Origin: Ferruginivarius sediminum
GTDB lineage: Bacteria; Pseudomonadota; Alphaproteobacteria; Kiloniellales; Rhodovibrionaceae
Assembly (NCBI RefSeq): GCF_003344765.1
Contig: NZ_QPMH01000004.1
Span: 186,001-250,000, forward strand
DNA length: 64,000 nt
Reading direction: 5' to 3'
In this document: positions 25,560-35,647 of the stretch, one piece after another
Numbering within the stretch: position 1 is the stretch's first letter
Layout of the letters: each line of letters begins with the position of its first letter
Notes under the pieces: model-generated
The model's input: the letters and a program-made list of their open reading frames with translations, nothing else
Told to the model about the DNA's origin: nothing
Databases searched by the model: none
Made by a program: the position numbers and the translations under genes

Positions 25560-27833
25560 ATGCTAACCTACATGAATATGGTCGGGCGTTGGCCAAGAGA
25601 GCGAGAAACCGTGGACGAAACGCAACAACCAGCCCGGGAGCGCAGTGAGGCAGCCGTGGCCGATAGCGCGACCGACGGGCGGCAACAGCGGCAGGAAGCC
25701 ATCCCGCATATCGACGTCAGCTCGCCCACCCGCTTCATCAATCGCGAGCTGTCGTGGCTGGAGTTCAACGCCCGTGTCCTGGAGGAAGCGACGAACCAGA
25801 ACCATCCGCTCTTGGAGCGGCTGCGCTTCCTGTCGATCTCGGCCTCCAACCTGGACGAGTTCTACATGGTTCGCGTCGCCGGCCTGAAGGGGCAGGTGCG
25901 CGCCGGCGTCACGACGCCAAGCCCCGATGGCTTGACCCCGGCCCAGCAGCTACAGGCCATCAACCGCCGTGCCATCGAGTTGATACGGGGCCAGCAGACG
26001 TGCTGGAACTCGCTGCGCAACCTGCTGCGCGAGTCCCGTCTTGCCGTCCTGCAACGCTCTGAATTGAGCGAGGCCGAGGGAGATTGGCTGGAAACCTATT
26101 TCCGGGAGGAGGTCTTTCCGGTTCTCACCCCCATCGCGGTCGATCCGGCGCACCCTTTCCCGTTCATCCCGAACGCCGGCTTCTCGATGGTGCTGCAACT
26201 TCGCCGGAAGGAGAACGACGAGCAAATCGACGCCCTCGTCCTGATGCCACCGCAGCTTGAACGCTTCATCCGCCTGCCCGCGCGCGACGACACCGACGAG
26301 ATTCGCTTTATCCGCATCGAGCAGGTGATCGAGCGCCATCTGGACGAGCTGTTCCCCGGCATGGAGGTGCTTGGCCTGGGCTATTTTCGGGTGCTGCGCG
26401 ACAGCGATATCGAGATCGAGGAGGAGGCCGAGGATCTGGTCCGCGTGTTTGAAAGCGCCCTCAAGCGCCGGCGCCGCGGCTCGGTCATCCGCCTCAGCGT
26501 CGACGATGACATGCCGCAGGACCTGCGCGCCTTCATCGTTCGCGAGCTGAACGTGAACGCCGAGGACGTCTTCGAACTTGACGGCCTCATCGGGCTGTCG
26601 GACACCGGGCAGCTTATCGTCAACGATCGGCCCGACCTTGTGTTCAAGCCGTTCAACCCGCGCTTCCCCGAGCGTATCCGCGATTTCGGCGGCGACTGCT
26701 TCGCGGCGATCCGGCAGAAGGACATCCTAGTCCACCACCCCTACGAGTCCTTCGACGTTGTGGTGCAATTCGTCCGACAGGCGGCGCACGACCCGGCGGT
26801 GGTGGCGATCAAGCAGACGCTCTATCGCACCAGCGAGGACTCCCCCATCGTCGCCGCACTGATCGAAGCGGCCGAAGCCGGCAAGTCGGTGACGGCACTG
26901 GTGGAGCTGAAGGCCCGCTTCGACGAGGAGCGCAACATTCAGTGGGCGCGTAATCTTGAGCGCGCCGGGGTGCAGGTCGTCTACGGCTTCATCACCCTGA
27001 AGACGCACGCCAAGGTGTCATTGGTGGTGCGCCGTGAAGGGAAGGGGCTGCGCAGCTACTGCCACTACGGCACCGGCAACTACCACCCGATCACCGCCAA
27101 GATCTACACAGACCTGTCGTACTTCACCTGCAGCCCGGCGTTGTGCCTGGATGCCGCACGGCTGTTCAACTACATGACCGGCTATGCCAAGCCGGCGCCG
27201 CTCGACAAGATCGCCATATCGCCACTGGACCTGCGGCAGACGCTGCTGAAATACATCGACGAGGAGATCGGCCACGCCAAGGCCGACCGTCCGGCGGCGA
27301 TCTGGGCGAAGATGAACTCGCTGGTGGATACCGAGGTGATCGACGCCCTCTACCGCGCCTCGCAGGCGGGCGTGCAGATAGATCTTGTCGTGCGCGGTAT
27401 CTGCTGCCTTCGGGCCGGGGTGCCGGGGCTGTCCGAGAACATCCAGGTCAAGAGCATCGTCGGTCGCTTCCTGGAGCACAGCCGTATCGTCTGTTTCGGC
27501 GCCGGTTACGGCCTGCCTTCGCCCGAGGCGCGCGTCATGATGTCGAGCGCCGACTGGATGCCGCGCAATCTGGACCGGCGGGTGGAAACCCTGGTACCCA
27601 TCGAGAATGCGACGGTGCATCAGCAGGTGCTTGACCAGATCATGATCGCCAACCTGAAGGACGAGGCGCAATCCTGGGTGATGGAGCCCGACGGCTCCTG
27701 GACCCGCGTTTCGCTCGGCCCGGATGCATTCAGCGCGCACACCTATTTCATGACCAATCCCAGTCTGTCCGGCCGTGGCAGCGCATTGCGCAAGGCCAAG
27801 AAGGCCCCGCGGCTGGTCCTGGAGAAATCCTGA
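25560..27833 (+). CDS. ppk: Polyphosphate kinase 1
   Basis: Ppk1 makes long-chain polyphosphate from ATP at the membrane. The product is up to 757 residues. The conserved start of the fold is [20 protein letters not shown]. The catalytic phosphohistidine lies in [12 protein letters not shown] and the C1/C2 domain signature is [17 protein letters not shown]. Starts at ATG 25560, 25572 and 25578 and at GTG 25611 are all in frame; the first 45 residues are not conserved, so GTG 25611 may be the true one. It is followed after 12 bases by ppx, an opposing pair for polyphosphate turnover. Confidence 0.95.
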   Translation: MLTYMNMVGRWPRERETVDETQQPARERSEAAVADSATDGRQQRQEAIPHIDVSSPTRFINRELSWLEFNARVLEEATNQNHPLLERLRFLSISASNLDEFYMVRVAGLKGQVRAGVTTPSPDGLTPAQQLQAINRRAIELIRGQQTCWNSLRNLLRESRLAVLQRSELSEAEGDWLETYFREEVFPVLTPIAVDPAHPFPFIPNAGFSMVLQLRRKENDEQIDALVLMPPQLERFIRLPARDDTDEIRFIRIEQVIERHLDELFPGMEVLGLGYFRVLRDSDIEIEEEAEDLVRVFESALKRRRRGSVIRLSVDDDMPQDLRAFIVRELNVNAEDVFELDGLIGLSDTGQLIVNDRPDLVFKPFNPRFPERIRDFGGDCFAAIRQKDILVHHPYESFDVVVQFVRQAAHDPAVVAIKQTLYRTSEDSPIVAALIEAAEAGKSVTALVELKARFDEERNIQWARNLERAGVQVVYGFITLKTHAKVSLVVRREGKGLRSYCHYGTGNYHPITAKIYTDLSYFTCSPALCLDAARLFNYMTGYAKPAPLDKIAISPLDLRQTLLKYIDEEIGHAKADRPAAIWAKMNSLVDTEVIDALYRASQAGVQIDLVVRGICCLRAGVPGLSENIQVKSIVGRFLEHSRIVCFGAGYGLPSPEARVMMSSADWMPRNLDRRVETLVPIENATVHQQVLDQIMIANLKDEAQSWVMEPDGSWTRVSLGPDAFSAHTYFMTNPSLSGRGSALRKAKKAPRLVLEKS

Positions 27834-27845
27834 GGGCACGACTGC

Positions 27846-29366
27846 ATGCCGCCAGGCGAGGCGCTTCGCACGGTTCCGCACGCACCTGATGCCGAAGCGC
27901 ACGGGAGCGGCCGTATTGCCATTGTCGATATCGGCTCGAACTCCATCCGGCTTGTCGTCTTCGACCGGCTATGCCGCGCGCCGCTGCCGGTCTTCAACGA
28001 ACGCGTGCTCTGCGGCCTTGGCCGGGGGCTGGACCGCACCGGGCGACTGAACGAGGAAGGCCTTGATCTCGCCCTGCGCAACCTCGACCGCTTCGCCCGC
28101 CTGGCGCGGGCGATGCGGGTGAAGCGCTTCGACCTGCTGGCGACGGCCGCCGTGCGCGACGCGGAGAACGGGCCCGCCTTCGTCGCCGAGGTAGAGCAGC
28201 TTTGCGGCGCACCCGTCACGGTCCTGCCCGGGATGGAGGAGGCGCGCCTGGCCGCGCTTGGCGTCATCGCCGGCAATCCGGCGGCGGAAGGGGTCATGGG
28301 CGACCTGGGCGGGGGCAGCCTGGAACTCGTGCGTCTTCGCGATGGGGCGATGTCGGATGCGGTAACGCTTCCCCTGGGCCCCTTGCGGCTGATGGAAGTG
28401 GCCGACGGTGTGCGCGAGGCGGCGCTGACGGAGATCGAGCGGCACTTGGATCAGGTAAGCTGGCTGGGCGATTGCGCGGGCGAGCACTTCTACCCGGTTG
28501 GCGGCGCGTGGCGGGCGCTGGCTCGTATCCACATGGAGCAGACGGACTATCCGCTGCACGTGATCCACGGTTACAGTCTGACCCGCCGGACAGCCCGCGA
28601 CATGGCGCGCATCGTCTCCCGGCTCAGCCCGCATTCGCTGGCCAGGATCCGCGGCGTCTCGAAGCGCCGTCTGGATACGCTCCCTTATGCCGGTCTGCTG
28701 CTGGCGCAGGTGCTGCGGCGCATGCAGCCGGAACGGGTGACATTCTCGGCCTTCGGACTGCGCGAGGGCCATGTCTACGACCTGCTGCCCCGCGACGAAC
28801 AGGAGAAGGACCCGCTGCTCGTCGCTGCTGCCGAACTGGCCGAAAGCGAGGGGCGATTCGGCGACCTTGGCGAGGAGATGTTCGCCTGGACCGCGCCACT
28901 GTTCGACGATGAGACGGCGGAGGAGCGGCGCCTGCGCAAGGCGGCGGGGCACTTGGCCGACATCGCCTGGCGCGAGCATCCGGACTATCGGGCCGTGCAG
29001 GCGCTCTACCGCATCCTGCGCCTGCCGCTTCTGGCCATCGATCATGGCGAGCGGGCGTGCCTGGGCTATGCCGCGTTCATTCGATACGGCGGCAAGGCCG
29101 ACTGGCCAAACGCCGAGACGCCGCTGCAACTGATGTCCGCACGACAGGCACGACGCGCGGAGATCCTCGGCCTGGCGATGCGCCTCGGCATCACGGTGAG
29201 CGGCGGAACCCGCGAACTACTCGGGCGCGCGTCCCTGGTCTGGGACGGCGACCGGCTGAACGTCCGCCTGCCGGCCGACGGCTCCGTGGCGCCGGGCGAT
29301 GCGATGGAGAAGCGGCTGAAAGCGCTCGTCAAGGCGATGGGCGCGAAGCGGGGGGATGTGGTTTAG
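27846..29366 (+). CDS. ppx: Exopolyphosphatase (Ppx/GppA family)
   Basis: Ppx removes phosphate from polyphosphate ends; GppA relatives hydrolyse pppGpp. The 506-residue protein has the phosphate loop VDIGSNSIRLVVFD (about 26-39) and the second loop GDLGGGSLELVRL. The acidic middle (ATAAVRDAENG) and a C-terminal HD-like helical region are also present. Placement directly behind ppk supports polyphosphate as the main substrate. A short hairpin follows the stop, and then G+C content falls sharply. Confidence 0.92.
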   Translation: MPPGEALRTVPHAPDAEAHGSGRIAIVDIGSNSIRLVVFDRLCRAPLPVFNERVLCGLGRGLDRTGRLNEEGLDLALRNLDRFARLARAMRVKRFDLLATAAVRDAENGPAFVAEVEQLCGAPVTVLPGMEEARLAALGVIAGNPAAEGVMGDLGGGSLELVRLRDGAMSDAVTLPLGPLRLMEVADGVREAALTEIERHLDQVSWLGDCAGEHFYPVGGAWRALARIHMEQTDYPLHVIHGYSLTRRTARDMARIVSRLSPHSLARIRGVSKRRLDTLPYAGLLLAQVLRRMQPERVTFSAFGLREGHVYDLLPRDEQEKDPLLVAAAELAESEGRFGDLGEEMFAWTAPLFDDETAEERRLRKAAGHLADIAWREHPDYRAVQALYRILRLPLLAIDHGERACLGYAAFIRYGGKADWPNAETPLQLMSARQARRAEILGLAMRLGITVSGGTRELLGRASLVWDGDRLNVRLPADGSVAPGDAMEKRLKALVKAMGAKRGDVV

Positions 29367-29372
29367 TGACTG

Positions 29373-29410
29373 GATTGCAGGCAGCAGCCCCCTTGCAATC
29401 TTCTATTGTT
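29373..29410 (+). terminator. Probable ppx terminator at the edge of the AT-rich island
   Basis: GATTGCA (29373-29379) pairs with TGCAATC (29394-29400), with extra GG/CC pairing inside, followed by TTCTATTGTTT. It is a moderate hairpin with a broken T-run. It marks the junction between GC-rich ppx and AT-rich DNA. Confidence 0.45.
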
Positions 29411-29486
29411 TGCTTAGAATTTATACCGAAAGTGGTAGGTAATATATCGACTTATCCATATCACCTTTGGCGGGAGCACTCGGATA

Positions 29487-30119
29487 ATGACATCTGATCT
29501 TTTTGAAACTAGCATTCACTCAGATTTAATTTGGATGACGCCAATTATAGATACCTGGAGAGAAAATATACGTTCTTATATAGATGCACATAAGAATCTA
29601 TATGGATATATTGATCCCCCATATTCCAGTACTGAGAGAGCAAATATTTCATTATTGGCGGGTGCAGCTTGGCAGCAAAAGGATGGAGTTGCCTTAGAGG
29701 AATATACGGTTGAAAAGAAATACTCTGGGAAGACATCATGGGGGCGAGCCGATATATGGATTGCTTTTGGTGAAAAGACGCTCAGCGTTGAAGCAAAGCA
29801 AGTGTGGCAAACAGGAGGTGTGAACAAAGGTCTCGAAGGTGCATGGCAAAAAGCAATATGTGATGCACAAAAAATTGAAGGCGAATCGGACCAGTGTATG
29901 GCGCTTATTTTTGTTACAGTAAAAATAAAACCATACGAATTAAAAAATAAAAATATCAATACAATTATAAAAGAGAGAGTTGCAATAGGTAAAGATATCG
30001 AAAATATAGATTTTTATGCATCATATTTTCCAATTGAGACGAGATATTTAAAGTTTCCAGATACTGGAGGGGGTGAATGGATCTGGCCCGGAGTTTATAT
30101 GTTGGGGCGTTTATTGTGA
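29487..30119 (+). CDS. Orphan protein with PD-(D/E)XK-like motif in AT-rich DNA
   Basis: A 210-residue hydrophilic protein that I could not assign to a named family. It contains GRADIWIAFGEKTLSVEAKQ, giving Asp89 and Glu102-x-Lys104. This is the spacing and strand pattern of PD-(D/E)XK nuclease-fold proteins, with Glu71/72 as possible upstream acid. There is no signal peptide or membrane segment. Base and codon use differ strongly from both neighbours: a sample line (29521-29580) is 19 G+C in 60, and Ile/Lys codons AAA, ATA are frequent. It is a recent arrival with no integrase or partner methylase. A restriction-type or phage-defence nuclease is possible, but that is inference only. Confidence 0.7.
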   Translation: MTSDLFETSIHSDLIWMTPIIDTWRENIRSYIDAHKNLYGYIDPPYSSTERANISLLAGAAWQQKDGVALEEYTVEKKYSGKTSWGRADIWIAFGEKTLSVEAKQVWQTGGVNKGLEGAWQKAICDAQKIEGESDQCMALIFVTVKIKPYELKNKNINTIIKERVAIGKDIENIDFYASYFPIETRYLKFPDTGGGEWIWPGVYMLGRLL

Positions 30120-30210
30120 AAATTACTGAGCTTTAGCTTGATAAATTAGAAATAATTGAGATTAATTGATCTTCCTTATCTCTCCGATTGCTCTCAATGA
30201 CTTCTATAGA
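30120..30210. other. AT-rich non-coding tail of the island
   Basis: AT-rich sequence without a visible gene. It continues into the last seven codons of ruvX (GCGAATATAAATAGG on the minus strand), so the right edge of the foreign DNA lies at about 30230 inside ruvX. No target-site repeat or integrase-type attachment site could be recognised. Confidence 0.55.
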
Positions 30211-30702
30211 TTACGGCCTATTTATATTCGCATCCCGCGCCAACGCATCCAGCGCACCCTGTAGGATGTAGGCGGCGGCCATCTTGTCCACGACCTCGCC
30301 CCGGCGCTTGCGGGTCATGTCGGCCTCGTCGGTCAGGAAGCGCTCGACCGCCTGGGTGGAGAGCCGCTCGTCCCAGTAGGCGATGGGCATGGCGACGCCC
30401 GCCTGCTCGACAAGGTTGCGGGCGAACTGCCGGGTGGACTGGCAGCGCGGCCCCTCGGTCCCGTCCATGTTGACGGGCAGGCCCAGCACCAGCCCCTTGA
30501 CCTCGCGCTCACCGCAGATCCGGGCCAGTTCCTGCGCGTCGAGCGTGAACTTGCGCCGGCGAATCGTCTCCAGCGGCGAGGCCACGCGGCGGTCGCGGTC
30601 GGAAATGGCAAGGCCGATGGTCTTGCTGCCCAGGTCCAGGCCCAGGACACGGGCGCGGGCGGGCAGCAGCTTGGGCAGGTCGCGGATATCGACGATGGGC
30701 AT
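30211..30702 (-). CDS. ruvX: Holliday junction resolvase-like RuvX (YqgF)
   Basis: An essential RNase H-fold nuclease (163 residues) linked to pre-16S rRNA 5' end processing and earlier proposed as a resolvase. The motif VLGLDLGSKTIGLAISD carries the first catalytic Asp, VLGLPVNMDG follows, and YWDERLSTQAVERFL carries the others. VDKMAAAYILQGALD is the family end. The last seven residues (DANINRP) are encoded by AT-rich bases and are not family-like, so the original tail was replaced by island DNA. The conserved core is intact and should be functional. It is divergent from gatC. Confidence 0.93.
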   Translation of the reverse strand: MPIVDIRDLPKLLPARARVLGLDLGSKTIGLAISDRDRRVASPLETIRRRKFTLDAQELARICGEREVKGLVLGLPVNMDGTEGPRCQSTRQFARNLVEQAGVAMPIAYWDERLSTQAVERFLTDEADMTRKRRGEVVDKMAAAYILQGALDALARDANINRP

Positions 30703-30877
30703 GGCGGCGCGACGCTAGCCTGCCGCGGGCCTGGCCGCAACGCTTCCGCACCACCGTCGTGGAGGCGCCCCACGATCTTGCGAGCCTCATGCCCTGGTGC
30801 TAGGGTCCGCGCGCCCGCGCCGTGGCGCCGTATTTCGTTTGCTGCCGCGGCCTTCCGTACAAGAAGGGGACGAGCGT

Positions 30878-31165
30878 ATGGCGGTCGATAAGGACACCGT
30901 CGCCAAGATCGCGAAACTGGCGCGCATCCGCGTCGAGCCGGAGCAGCAGGAGGCCCTGACGCAGGAGCTTTCGAACATCCTGCGCTGGGTGGAGCATCTG
31001 GGCGAACTCGACACCGACGGCGTCGAGCCGATGACCAGTGTCGTCGAGATGAACCTGAAGATGCGCGAGGACGAGGTCGCCGACGGCCGCCGGCAGAACG
31101 ACATCGTCGCGAACGCGCCGGAAAGCAAGCACGGCTTCTTCGTCGTGCCCAGGGTGGTGGAGTAG
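30878..31165 (+). CDS. gatC: Asp/Glu-tRNA amidotransferase subunit C
   Basis: GatC is the small clamp subunit of GatCAB, which amidates Glu-tRNAGln or Asp-tRNAAsn. It has 95 residues with the typical start VDKDTVAKIAKLARIRVEPEQ and core ILRWVEHLGELDTDGVEPM, and ends in FFVVPRVVE. ATG 30878 follows GAAGGGG, so the longer frame from 30797 is not used. It is the first gene of gatC-gatA-gatB, each a few bases apart. Confidence 0.95.
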   Translation: MAVDKDTVAKIAKLARIRVEPEQQEALTQELSNILRWVEHLGELDTDGVEPMTSVVEMNLKMREDEVADGRRQNDIVANAPESKHGFFVVPRVVE

Positions 31166-31168
31166 ACG

Positions 31169-32650
31169 ATGAGCGAACTGACCGGCATCACCCTGTCCCG
31201 GGCGCGCGACCTGCTCACCAAGGGCGAGGTCTCGTCGAAGGAACTGACCCAGGCGCACGTGCAGGCGGTGGAGGCGGCGCGCTCGCTGAACGCCTATATC
31301 ACCGAGACGCCGGACAAGGCGCTGAAGATGGCCGAGGCCTCGGACGCCCGCCGCGCCAAGGGCGAGGCCGGGGTGGTCGAGGGTATCCCGCTCGCCGTCA
31401 AGGACCTGTTCTGTACCGAGGGCGTGCTGACCACCGCCGGCTCGCACATCCTCGACGGCTTCAAGCCGCCGTACGAATCGACGGTGACCGGCAACCTCTG
31501 GCGCAACGGCGCGGTGATGCTGGGCAAGGCGAACCTGGACGAGTTCGCCATGGGCTCGTCGAACGAGACCAGCTATCACGGGCCGGTCGAGAACCCGTGG
31601 CGCCGCCAGGGCGACAACCGGCCGCTGGTGCCCGGCGGCTCCTCCGGCGGCTCGGCGGCGGCGGTGGCCGCGCGGGCGGCGCTGGCGGCGACGGGGACGG
31701 ATACTGGCGGCTCGATCCGCCAGCCGGCTTCGTTTGCGGGCATCGTCGGCATGAAGCCGACCTATGGCCGCTGCTCGCGCTGGGGCATCGTGGCCTTTGC
31801 CTCGTCGCTGGACCAGGCCGGGCCGATGACGCGCTCGGTGCGGGACGCGGCGATCATGCTGCGCGCGATGGCGGGCCACGACGAGAAGGACAGCACCAGC
31901 GTCGACCTGCCGGTGCCGGATTACGAGCAGGCGCTGACCGGCGATATCCGTGGCCTCAAGGTCGGCATCCCCAGGGAATACCGCGTCGAGGGCATGCCAC
32001 AGGAGATCGAGGCGCTGTGGCAGCAGGGTATCCAGTGGCTGAAGGACGCGGGCGCCGAGCCGGTGGATATCTCCCTGCCGCGCACCCACTACGCGCTGCC
32101 GGCCTACTACATCATCGCCCCGGCGGAGGCGTCGTCGAACCTGGCGCGCTATGACGGCGTGCGCTTCGGCCTGCGCGCGGAAGGCGCGGGGTCGCTGGAG
32201 GAGCTGTACGAGCTGACCCGCGAGGCCGGCTTCGGCCGCGAGGTGAAGCGCCGCGTGCTGATCGGAACCTATGTGCTCTCGGCCGGCTATTACGATGCTT
32301 ATTACAACAAGGCGCGGAAGGTGCGTACGCTGATCGCGCAGGATTTCCACGACGCCTACAAGGAGGTCGACGTCATCCTGGCCCCGACCGCGCCCTCGGC
32401 GGCGTTCGCTATCGGCGACCTCGTGGACGACCCGATCGCGATGTACCTGAACGACGTCTTCACCGTGCCGGCCAGCCTGGCGGGCCTGCCGGCGATCTCG
32501 GTCCCGGCGGGACTGAGCGGCGACGGCCTGCCGCTGGGCCTGCAGCTCATCGGCAAGGCGTTCGACGAGGAAACGGTGCTGCGCGTCGGCGGCGTTCTGG
32601 AAGACGCCGCGCAGTTCACCCACGAGCCGGCGTTCGTGGCGGGGAGGTAA
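31169..32650 (+). CDS. gatA: Asp/Glu-tRNA amidotransferase subunit A
   Basis: GatA is the glutaminase subunit that frees ammonia for transamidation. The 493-residue amidase-signature protein has the Ser-cisSer-Lys triad: the lysine in [10 protein letters not shown], the cis-serine in [11 protein letters not shown] and the nucleophile serine in [11 protein letters not shown]. It has the usual length and stands three bases after gatC. It supplies ammonia to GatB through an internal tunnel. Confidence 0.97.
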   Translation: MSELTGITLSRARDLLTKGEVSSKELTQAHVQAVEAARSLNAYITETPDKALKMAEASDARRAKGEAGVVEGIPLAVKDLFCTEGVLTTAGSHILDGFKPPYESTVTGNLWRNGAVMLGKANLDEFAMGSSNETSYHGPVENPWRRQGDNRPLVPGGSSGGSAAAVAARAALAATGTDTGGSIRQPASFAGIVGMKPTYGRCSRWGIVAFASSLDQAGPMTRSVRDAAIMLRAMAGHDEKDSTSVDLPVPDYEQALTGDIRGLKVGIPREYRVEGMPQEIEALWQQGIQWLKDAGAEPVDISLPRTHYALPAYYIIAPAEASSNLARYDGVRFGLRAEGAGSLEELYELTREAGFGREVKRRVLIGTYVLSAGYYDAYYNKARKVRTLIAQDFHDAYKEVDVILAPTAPSAAFAIGDLVDDPIAMYLNDVFTVPASLAGLPAISVPAGLSGDGLPLGLQLIGKAFDEETVLRVGGVLEDAAQFTHEPAFVAGR

Positions 32651-32655
32651 GGACG

Positions 32656-34110
32656 ATGGCCAGCTATCGCATCGCGGGCAACACGGGTGAGTGGGAGGTC
32701 GTTTGCGGCCTGGAGATTCACGCGCAGATCATCTCGAAGTCGAAACTGTTCTCCGCCGCGGCTACCGAGTTCGGCGGCGAGCCGAATTCGCAGGTTTCGC
32801 CGGTCGATGCCGGCATGCCGGGCATGCTGCCGGTCATCAACCGCTTCTGCGTCGAACAGGCGATCAAGACCGGCCTGGGCCTGCGCGCGCAGATCAACCG
32901 GCACTCGGTGTTCGAGCGCAAGAACTACTTCTATGCCGACTTGCCGCAGGGCTATCAGATCTCCCAGTACCTGGAGCCGCTGGTGGGCGAGGGGACGGTC
33001 TACCTCGACATGCCCGACGGCGAGGTGATCCCCGTTGGTATCGAGCGCCTGCACATGGAGCAGGACGCCGGCAAGTCGCTGCACGACCAGGAGCCGGGCA
33101 AGACCTATATCGACCTGAACCGCTCCGGCGTCGCGCTGATGGAGATCGTCTCCAAGCCGGATATCCGTAGCCCCGAGCAGGCCGGCGCCTACATCCAGAA
33201 GCTGCGCTCGATCCTGCGCTATCTCGGCACCTGCGACGGCAACATGGCCGAGGGCTCGCTGCGCTGCGACATCAACGTCTCGGTGCGCAAGCCGGGCGCG
33301 GGGTTGGGCACACGCTGCGAGGTGAAGAACGTCAATAGCGTGCGCTTCGTGATGCACGCCATCGAGGCCGAGGCCACCCGCCAGATCGAGCTGATCGAGG
33401 AGGGCGGCGAGGTCATCCAGGAAACCCGCCTCTACGACCCGCGCAAGGGCGAGACCCGCTCCATGCGCGGCAAGGAGGAGGCGCACGACTACCGCTATTT
33501 CCCGGACCCCGACCTGCTGCCGCTTATCGTCGAGAACGATTGGGTGGAGCGCATCAAGGCGGACATGCCGGAACTGCCGGACGAGAAGAAGCAGCGCTTC
33601 ATTCAGGATTACGGCCTTGGCGCCTACGACGCCGGCGTTCTGGTGGCCGAGCGCGAGACGGCGGACTTCTACGAGGATGTCGCCAACGGCCGTGACGCCA
33701 AGACGGCGGCCAACTGGGTGACGGGGGAGTTCTTCGGCGCCATGAACAAGGCGGGCGTCGATCTGGACGAGGCGCCGGTGAACGCCGCCATGCTGGGCGA
33801 GCTTCTGGACTTGATGGCCGACAACACGATTTCCGGCCGCATCGCAAAGGACGTCTTCGAGGAGATGTGGGAAACCGGCAAGAAGGCCGGCGCCATCGTC
33901 GAGGAAAAGGGCCTGAAGCAAATCACCGACACCGGCGAGCTGGAAGCCATCCTCGACAAGGTGATCGCCGAGAACCCGGAGCAGGTGCAGCAGGTCAAGG
34001 ACGGTAACCAGAAGGTCATGGGCTGGTTCGTCGGCCAGGCGATGAAGGCCACCGGCGGCAAGGCAAACCCGAAAATGGTGAACGAGCTTTTGCGAAAGAA
34101 GCTGGGCTAG
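32656..34110 (+). CDS. gatB: Asp/Glu-tRNA amidotransferase subunit B
   Basis: GatB activates the misacylated tRNA-bound side chain with ATP and accepts ammonia from GatA. It has 484 residues: the kinase core starts with [12 protein letters not shown], and [16 protein letters not shown] and [14 protein letters not shown] are typical. The C-terminal helical and YqeY-like domains end in [20 protein letters not shown], which binds tRNA. It ends the gat operon and lies four bases from the convergent J-domain gene. Confidence 0.97.
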   Translation: MASYRIAGNTGEWEVVCGLEIHAQIISKSKLFSAAATEFGGEPNSQVSPVDAGMPGMLPVINRFCVEQAIKTGLGLRAQINRHSVFERKNYFYADLPQGYQISQYLEPLVGEGTVYLDMPDGEVIPVGIERLHMEQDAGKSLHDQEPGKTYIDLNRSGVALMEIVSKPDIRSPEQAGAYIQKLRSILRYLGTCDGNMAEGSLRCDINVSVRKPGAGLGTRCEVKNVNSVRFVMHAIEAEATRQIELIEEGGEVIQETRLYDPRKGETRSMRGKEEAHDYRYFPDPDLLPLIVENDWVERIKADMPELPDEKKQRFIQDYGLGAYDAGVLVAERETADFYEDVANGRDAKTAANWVTGEFFGAMNKAGVDLDEAPVNAAMLGELLDLMADNTISGRIAKDVFEEMWETGKKAGAIVEEKGLKQITDTGELEAILDKVIAENPEQVQQVKDGNQKVMGWFVGQAMKATGGKANPKMVNELLRKKLG

Positions 34111-34114
34111 GGGT

Positions 34115-34831
34115 TTATTCCCCCGTCAGTACCCGCTTCGCCTCGTTCAACTTGGCGGCGAACCAGTTGGAGCCGCCGTGGTCGGGGTGGAGTTTCTGCA
34201 TGAGGTCGCGGTAGGCCCGGCGGATCTCGTCCTTGGATGCGCCTTTCGACAGGCCCAGGATCTCCAGCGCCTCCTCCTCGCCCATCGGGCCACCGCCAGC
34301 CGCCGCGCCGGCCTGTGCGCCAGCACCCTGATCGCCCGGCGCCTCCCGCCAGGCGTCGCCATGCAGCTTGTCGAGGTAGGCTTCCAGGACGGCGGCGGAT
34401 TGTGCATCCTCGGCACGCGCCTCGCGCCACAAGGCGATCAGGTCCTCAAGCTCCAGGTCTTCGAGCTGCGCCCCTTCGTAGCTGCCCTCCAGCACGACGC
34501 CGGACATGACGCCGGTGTCATGTTCCAGCGTCATCCGGACGAAGCGGGTTTCCACCGTGCTGGTCTGCCCCTGGCCGGGGCCGCGCGCGGACTTGATGGC
34601 GTTGCGGATGTCGCGCCAGCGGCTGGCCAGCGCGAACAGGGCGGGCAGGGCAATCCATGCAAGCTGGTAGCGTCCCGCCCACAGAAGCGCCAGGCCGGCC
34701 ATGACGCCCAGGATGCCCAAGGTCCAGGCCAGCGCCTTCAGGACATCGCCCGGCTCCGCCTGCGAAAACCACTTCGCCAGCAGGTAGAGACCGGCAAGGA
34801 GCGCGATGCCGAGAACGAAATACGCGATCAC
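34115..34831 (-). CDS. Membrane-anchored J-domain protein
   Basis: A 238-residue co-chaperone-like protein. Two N-terminal transmembrane segments are visible (YFVLGIALLAGLYLLAKWF and LAWTLGILGVMAGLALLWA). A middle cytoplasmic region follows, and the C-terminal J domain covers about residues 186-238 with ALEILGLSKGASKDEIRRAY and the HPD signature in QKLHPDHGG. J domains stimulate DnaK (Hsp70); the anchor places this at the inner membrane, like mitochondrial Tim14/Pam18. It is upstream-adjacent to a VWA gene in the same direction. The client is unknown. Confidence 0.88.
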   Translation of the reverse strand: MIAYFVLGIALLAGLYLLAKWFSQAEPGDVLKALAWTLGILGVMAGLALLWAGRYQLAWIALPALFALASRWRDIRNAIKSARGPGQGQTSTVETRFVRMTLEHDTGVMSGVVLEGSYEGAQLEDLELEDLIALWREARAEDAQSAAVLEAYLDKLHGDAWREAPGDQGAGAQAGAAAGGGPMGEEEALEILGLSKGASKDEIRRAYRDLMQKLHPDHGGSNWFAAKLNEAKRVLTGE

Positions 34832-34835
34832 GGGG

Positions 34836-35558
34836 TCACTTCATCTGATAGGTGAGCTGTTTCACCACGCCGCCCCGGGCCTTCGAGTAGTCCCCCAGGG
34901 CCTTGCGTCCCCCGGCGGCGAAGACGGCGACGGCGGAGAGCAGGTCGCGAAGCTGCTGCGGGCTGTTCGCGTCGAAGCGGCAGCATGCGCCGCCCGAAAG
35001 CTGGGCAATCTGCTCGAACGCACGGCGGGCCAGCGCCTCGTGCCCCTCGTGGAACATGAAGCACGGCACGCCCAACAGCCCCAATTCACCGGCAAGCTGG
35101 CCCAGCGCGTCGACATCCTCTTCCATGCAGTCTCCGACGAAGACGAGGGCATTCACCTTGTGCTGCTTCGCCTCCTTGCGGGCATGCTTCAGCACCTTGG
35201 CGAGCTGTGTCCGCCCTGCAAGGCAGCGCACCCCGGTCATGCGCCGCAGCAGCTTCTGGCTGTCGGCATACCACTCGCTGGCGTCGAACTCGCCGAACCC
35301 GCGGTAGTAGGCAAGCTGGATATGCAGGCCGCCCAGCGCCGCCGTCTCCTGGAACATCTCGGCCTGGATGTGGCTGGCCTGGTCCCAGGTCGGCTCCCGG
35401 CTGGCGGTGGCGTCCATGGCGAAGATCAGCCGTCCGACCTCGCCCGGCCGGCGCACGGCCGGCGTGGCCGCGACCTTGTTCAGGAATTTCTGAACCTGCT
35501 GGTCGGAGGCACCTTCGGTCGTCGGAACGTTGTTGTCGCGCTTGTGCTCGCGGGGCAT
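34836..35558 (-). CDS. VWA-domain protein, unknown
   Basis: A 240-residue cytoplasmic protein with a von Willebrand A-like fold. The metal-site motif appears as IFAMDATASRE (DxTxS form), followed by a Thr in AGRTQL and an Asp in FVGDCMEED. It starts at MPREHKRDN; the frame upstream (to 35633) is not conserved-looking. It is common in alphaproteobacteria between a DnaJ-like gene and mipZ, but no function is established to my knowledge. The gene lies four bases upstream of the J-domain gene, so the pair is likely co-transcribed. Confidence 0.75.
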   Translation of the reverse strand: MPREHKRDNNVPTTEGASDQQVQKFLNKVAATPAVRRPGEVGRLIFAMDATASREPTWDQASHIQAEMFQETAALGGLHIQLAYYRGFGEFDASEWYADSQKLLRRMTGVRCLAGRTQLAKVLKHARKEAKQHKVNALVFVGDCMEEDVDALGQLAGELGLLGVPCFMFHEGHEALARRAFEQIAQLSGGACCRFDANSPQQLRDLLSAVAVFAAGGRKALGDYSKARGGVVKQLTYQMK

Positions 35559-35647
35559 GACGGCTCGATTGCGGGCGTGTGTTGTACCTTCACCGGAAAA
35601 GGTAGGCGTCCGCGCCCCGGTCGTCCAGTTCACTCCGTCCCACTATG

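Noticed and set aside
29390..30230. The AT-rich island as an integrative or insertion element
   Set aside because: No integrase, transposase, terminal inverted repeat or target duplication was recognisable, so only the foreign composition is claimed.
30800..32623. 607-residue minus-strand frame
   Set aside because: Antisense to gatC and gatA; no domain visible.
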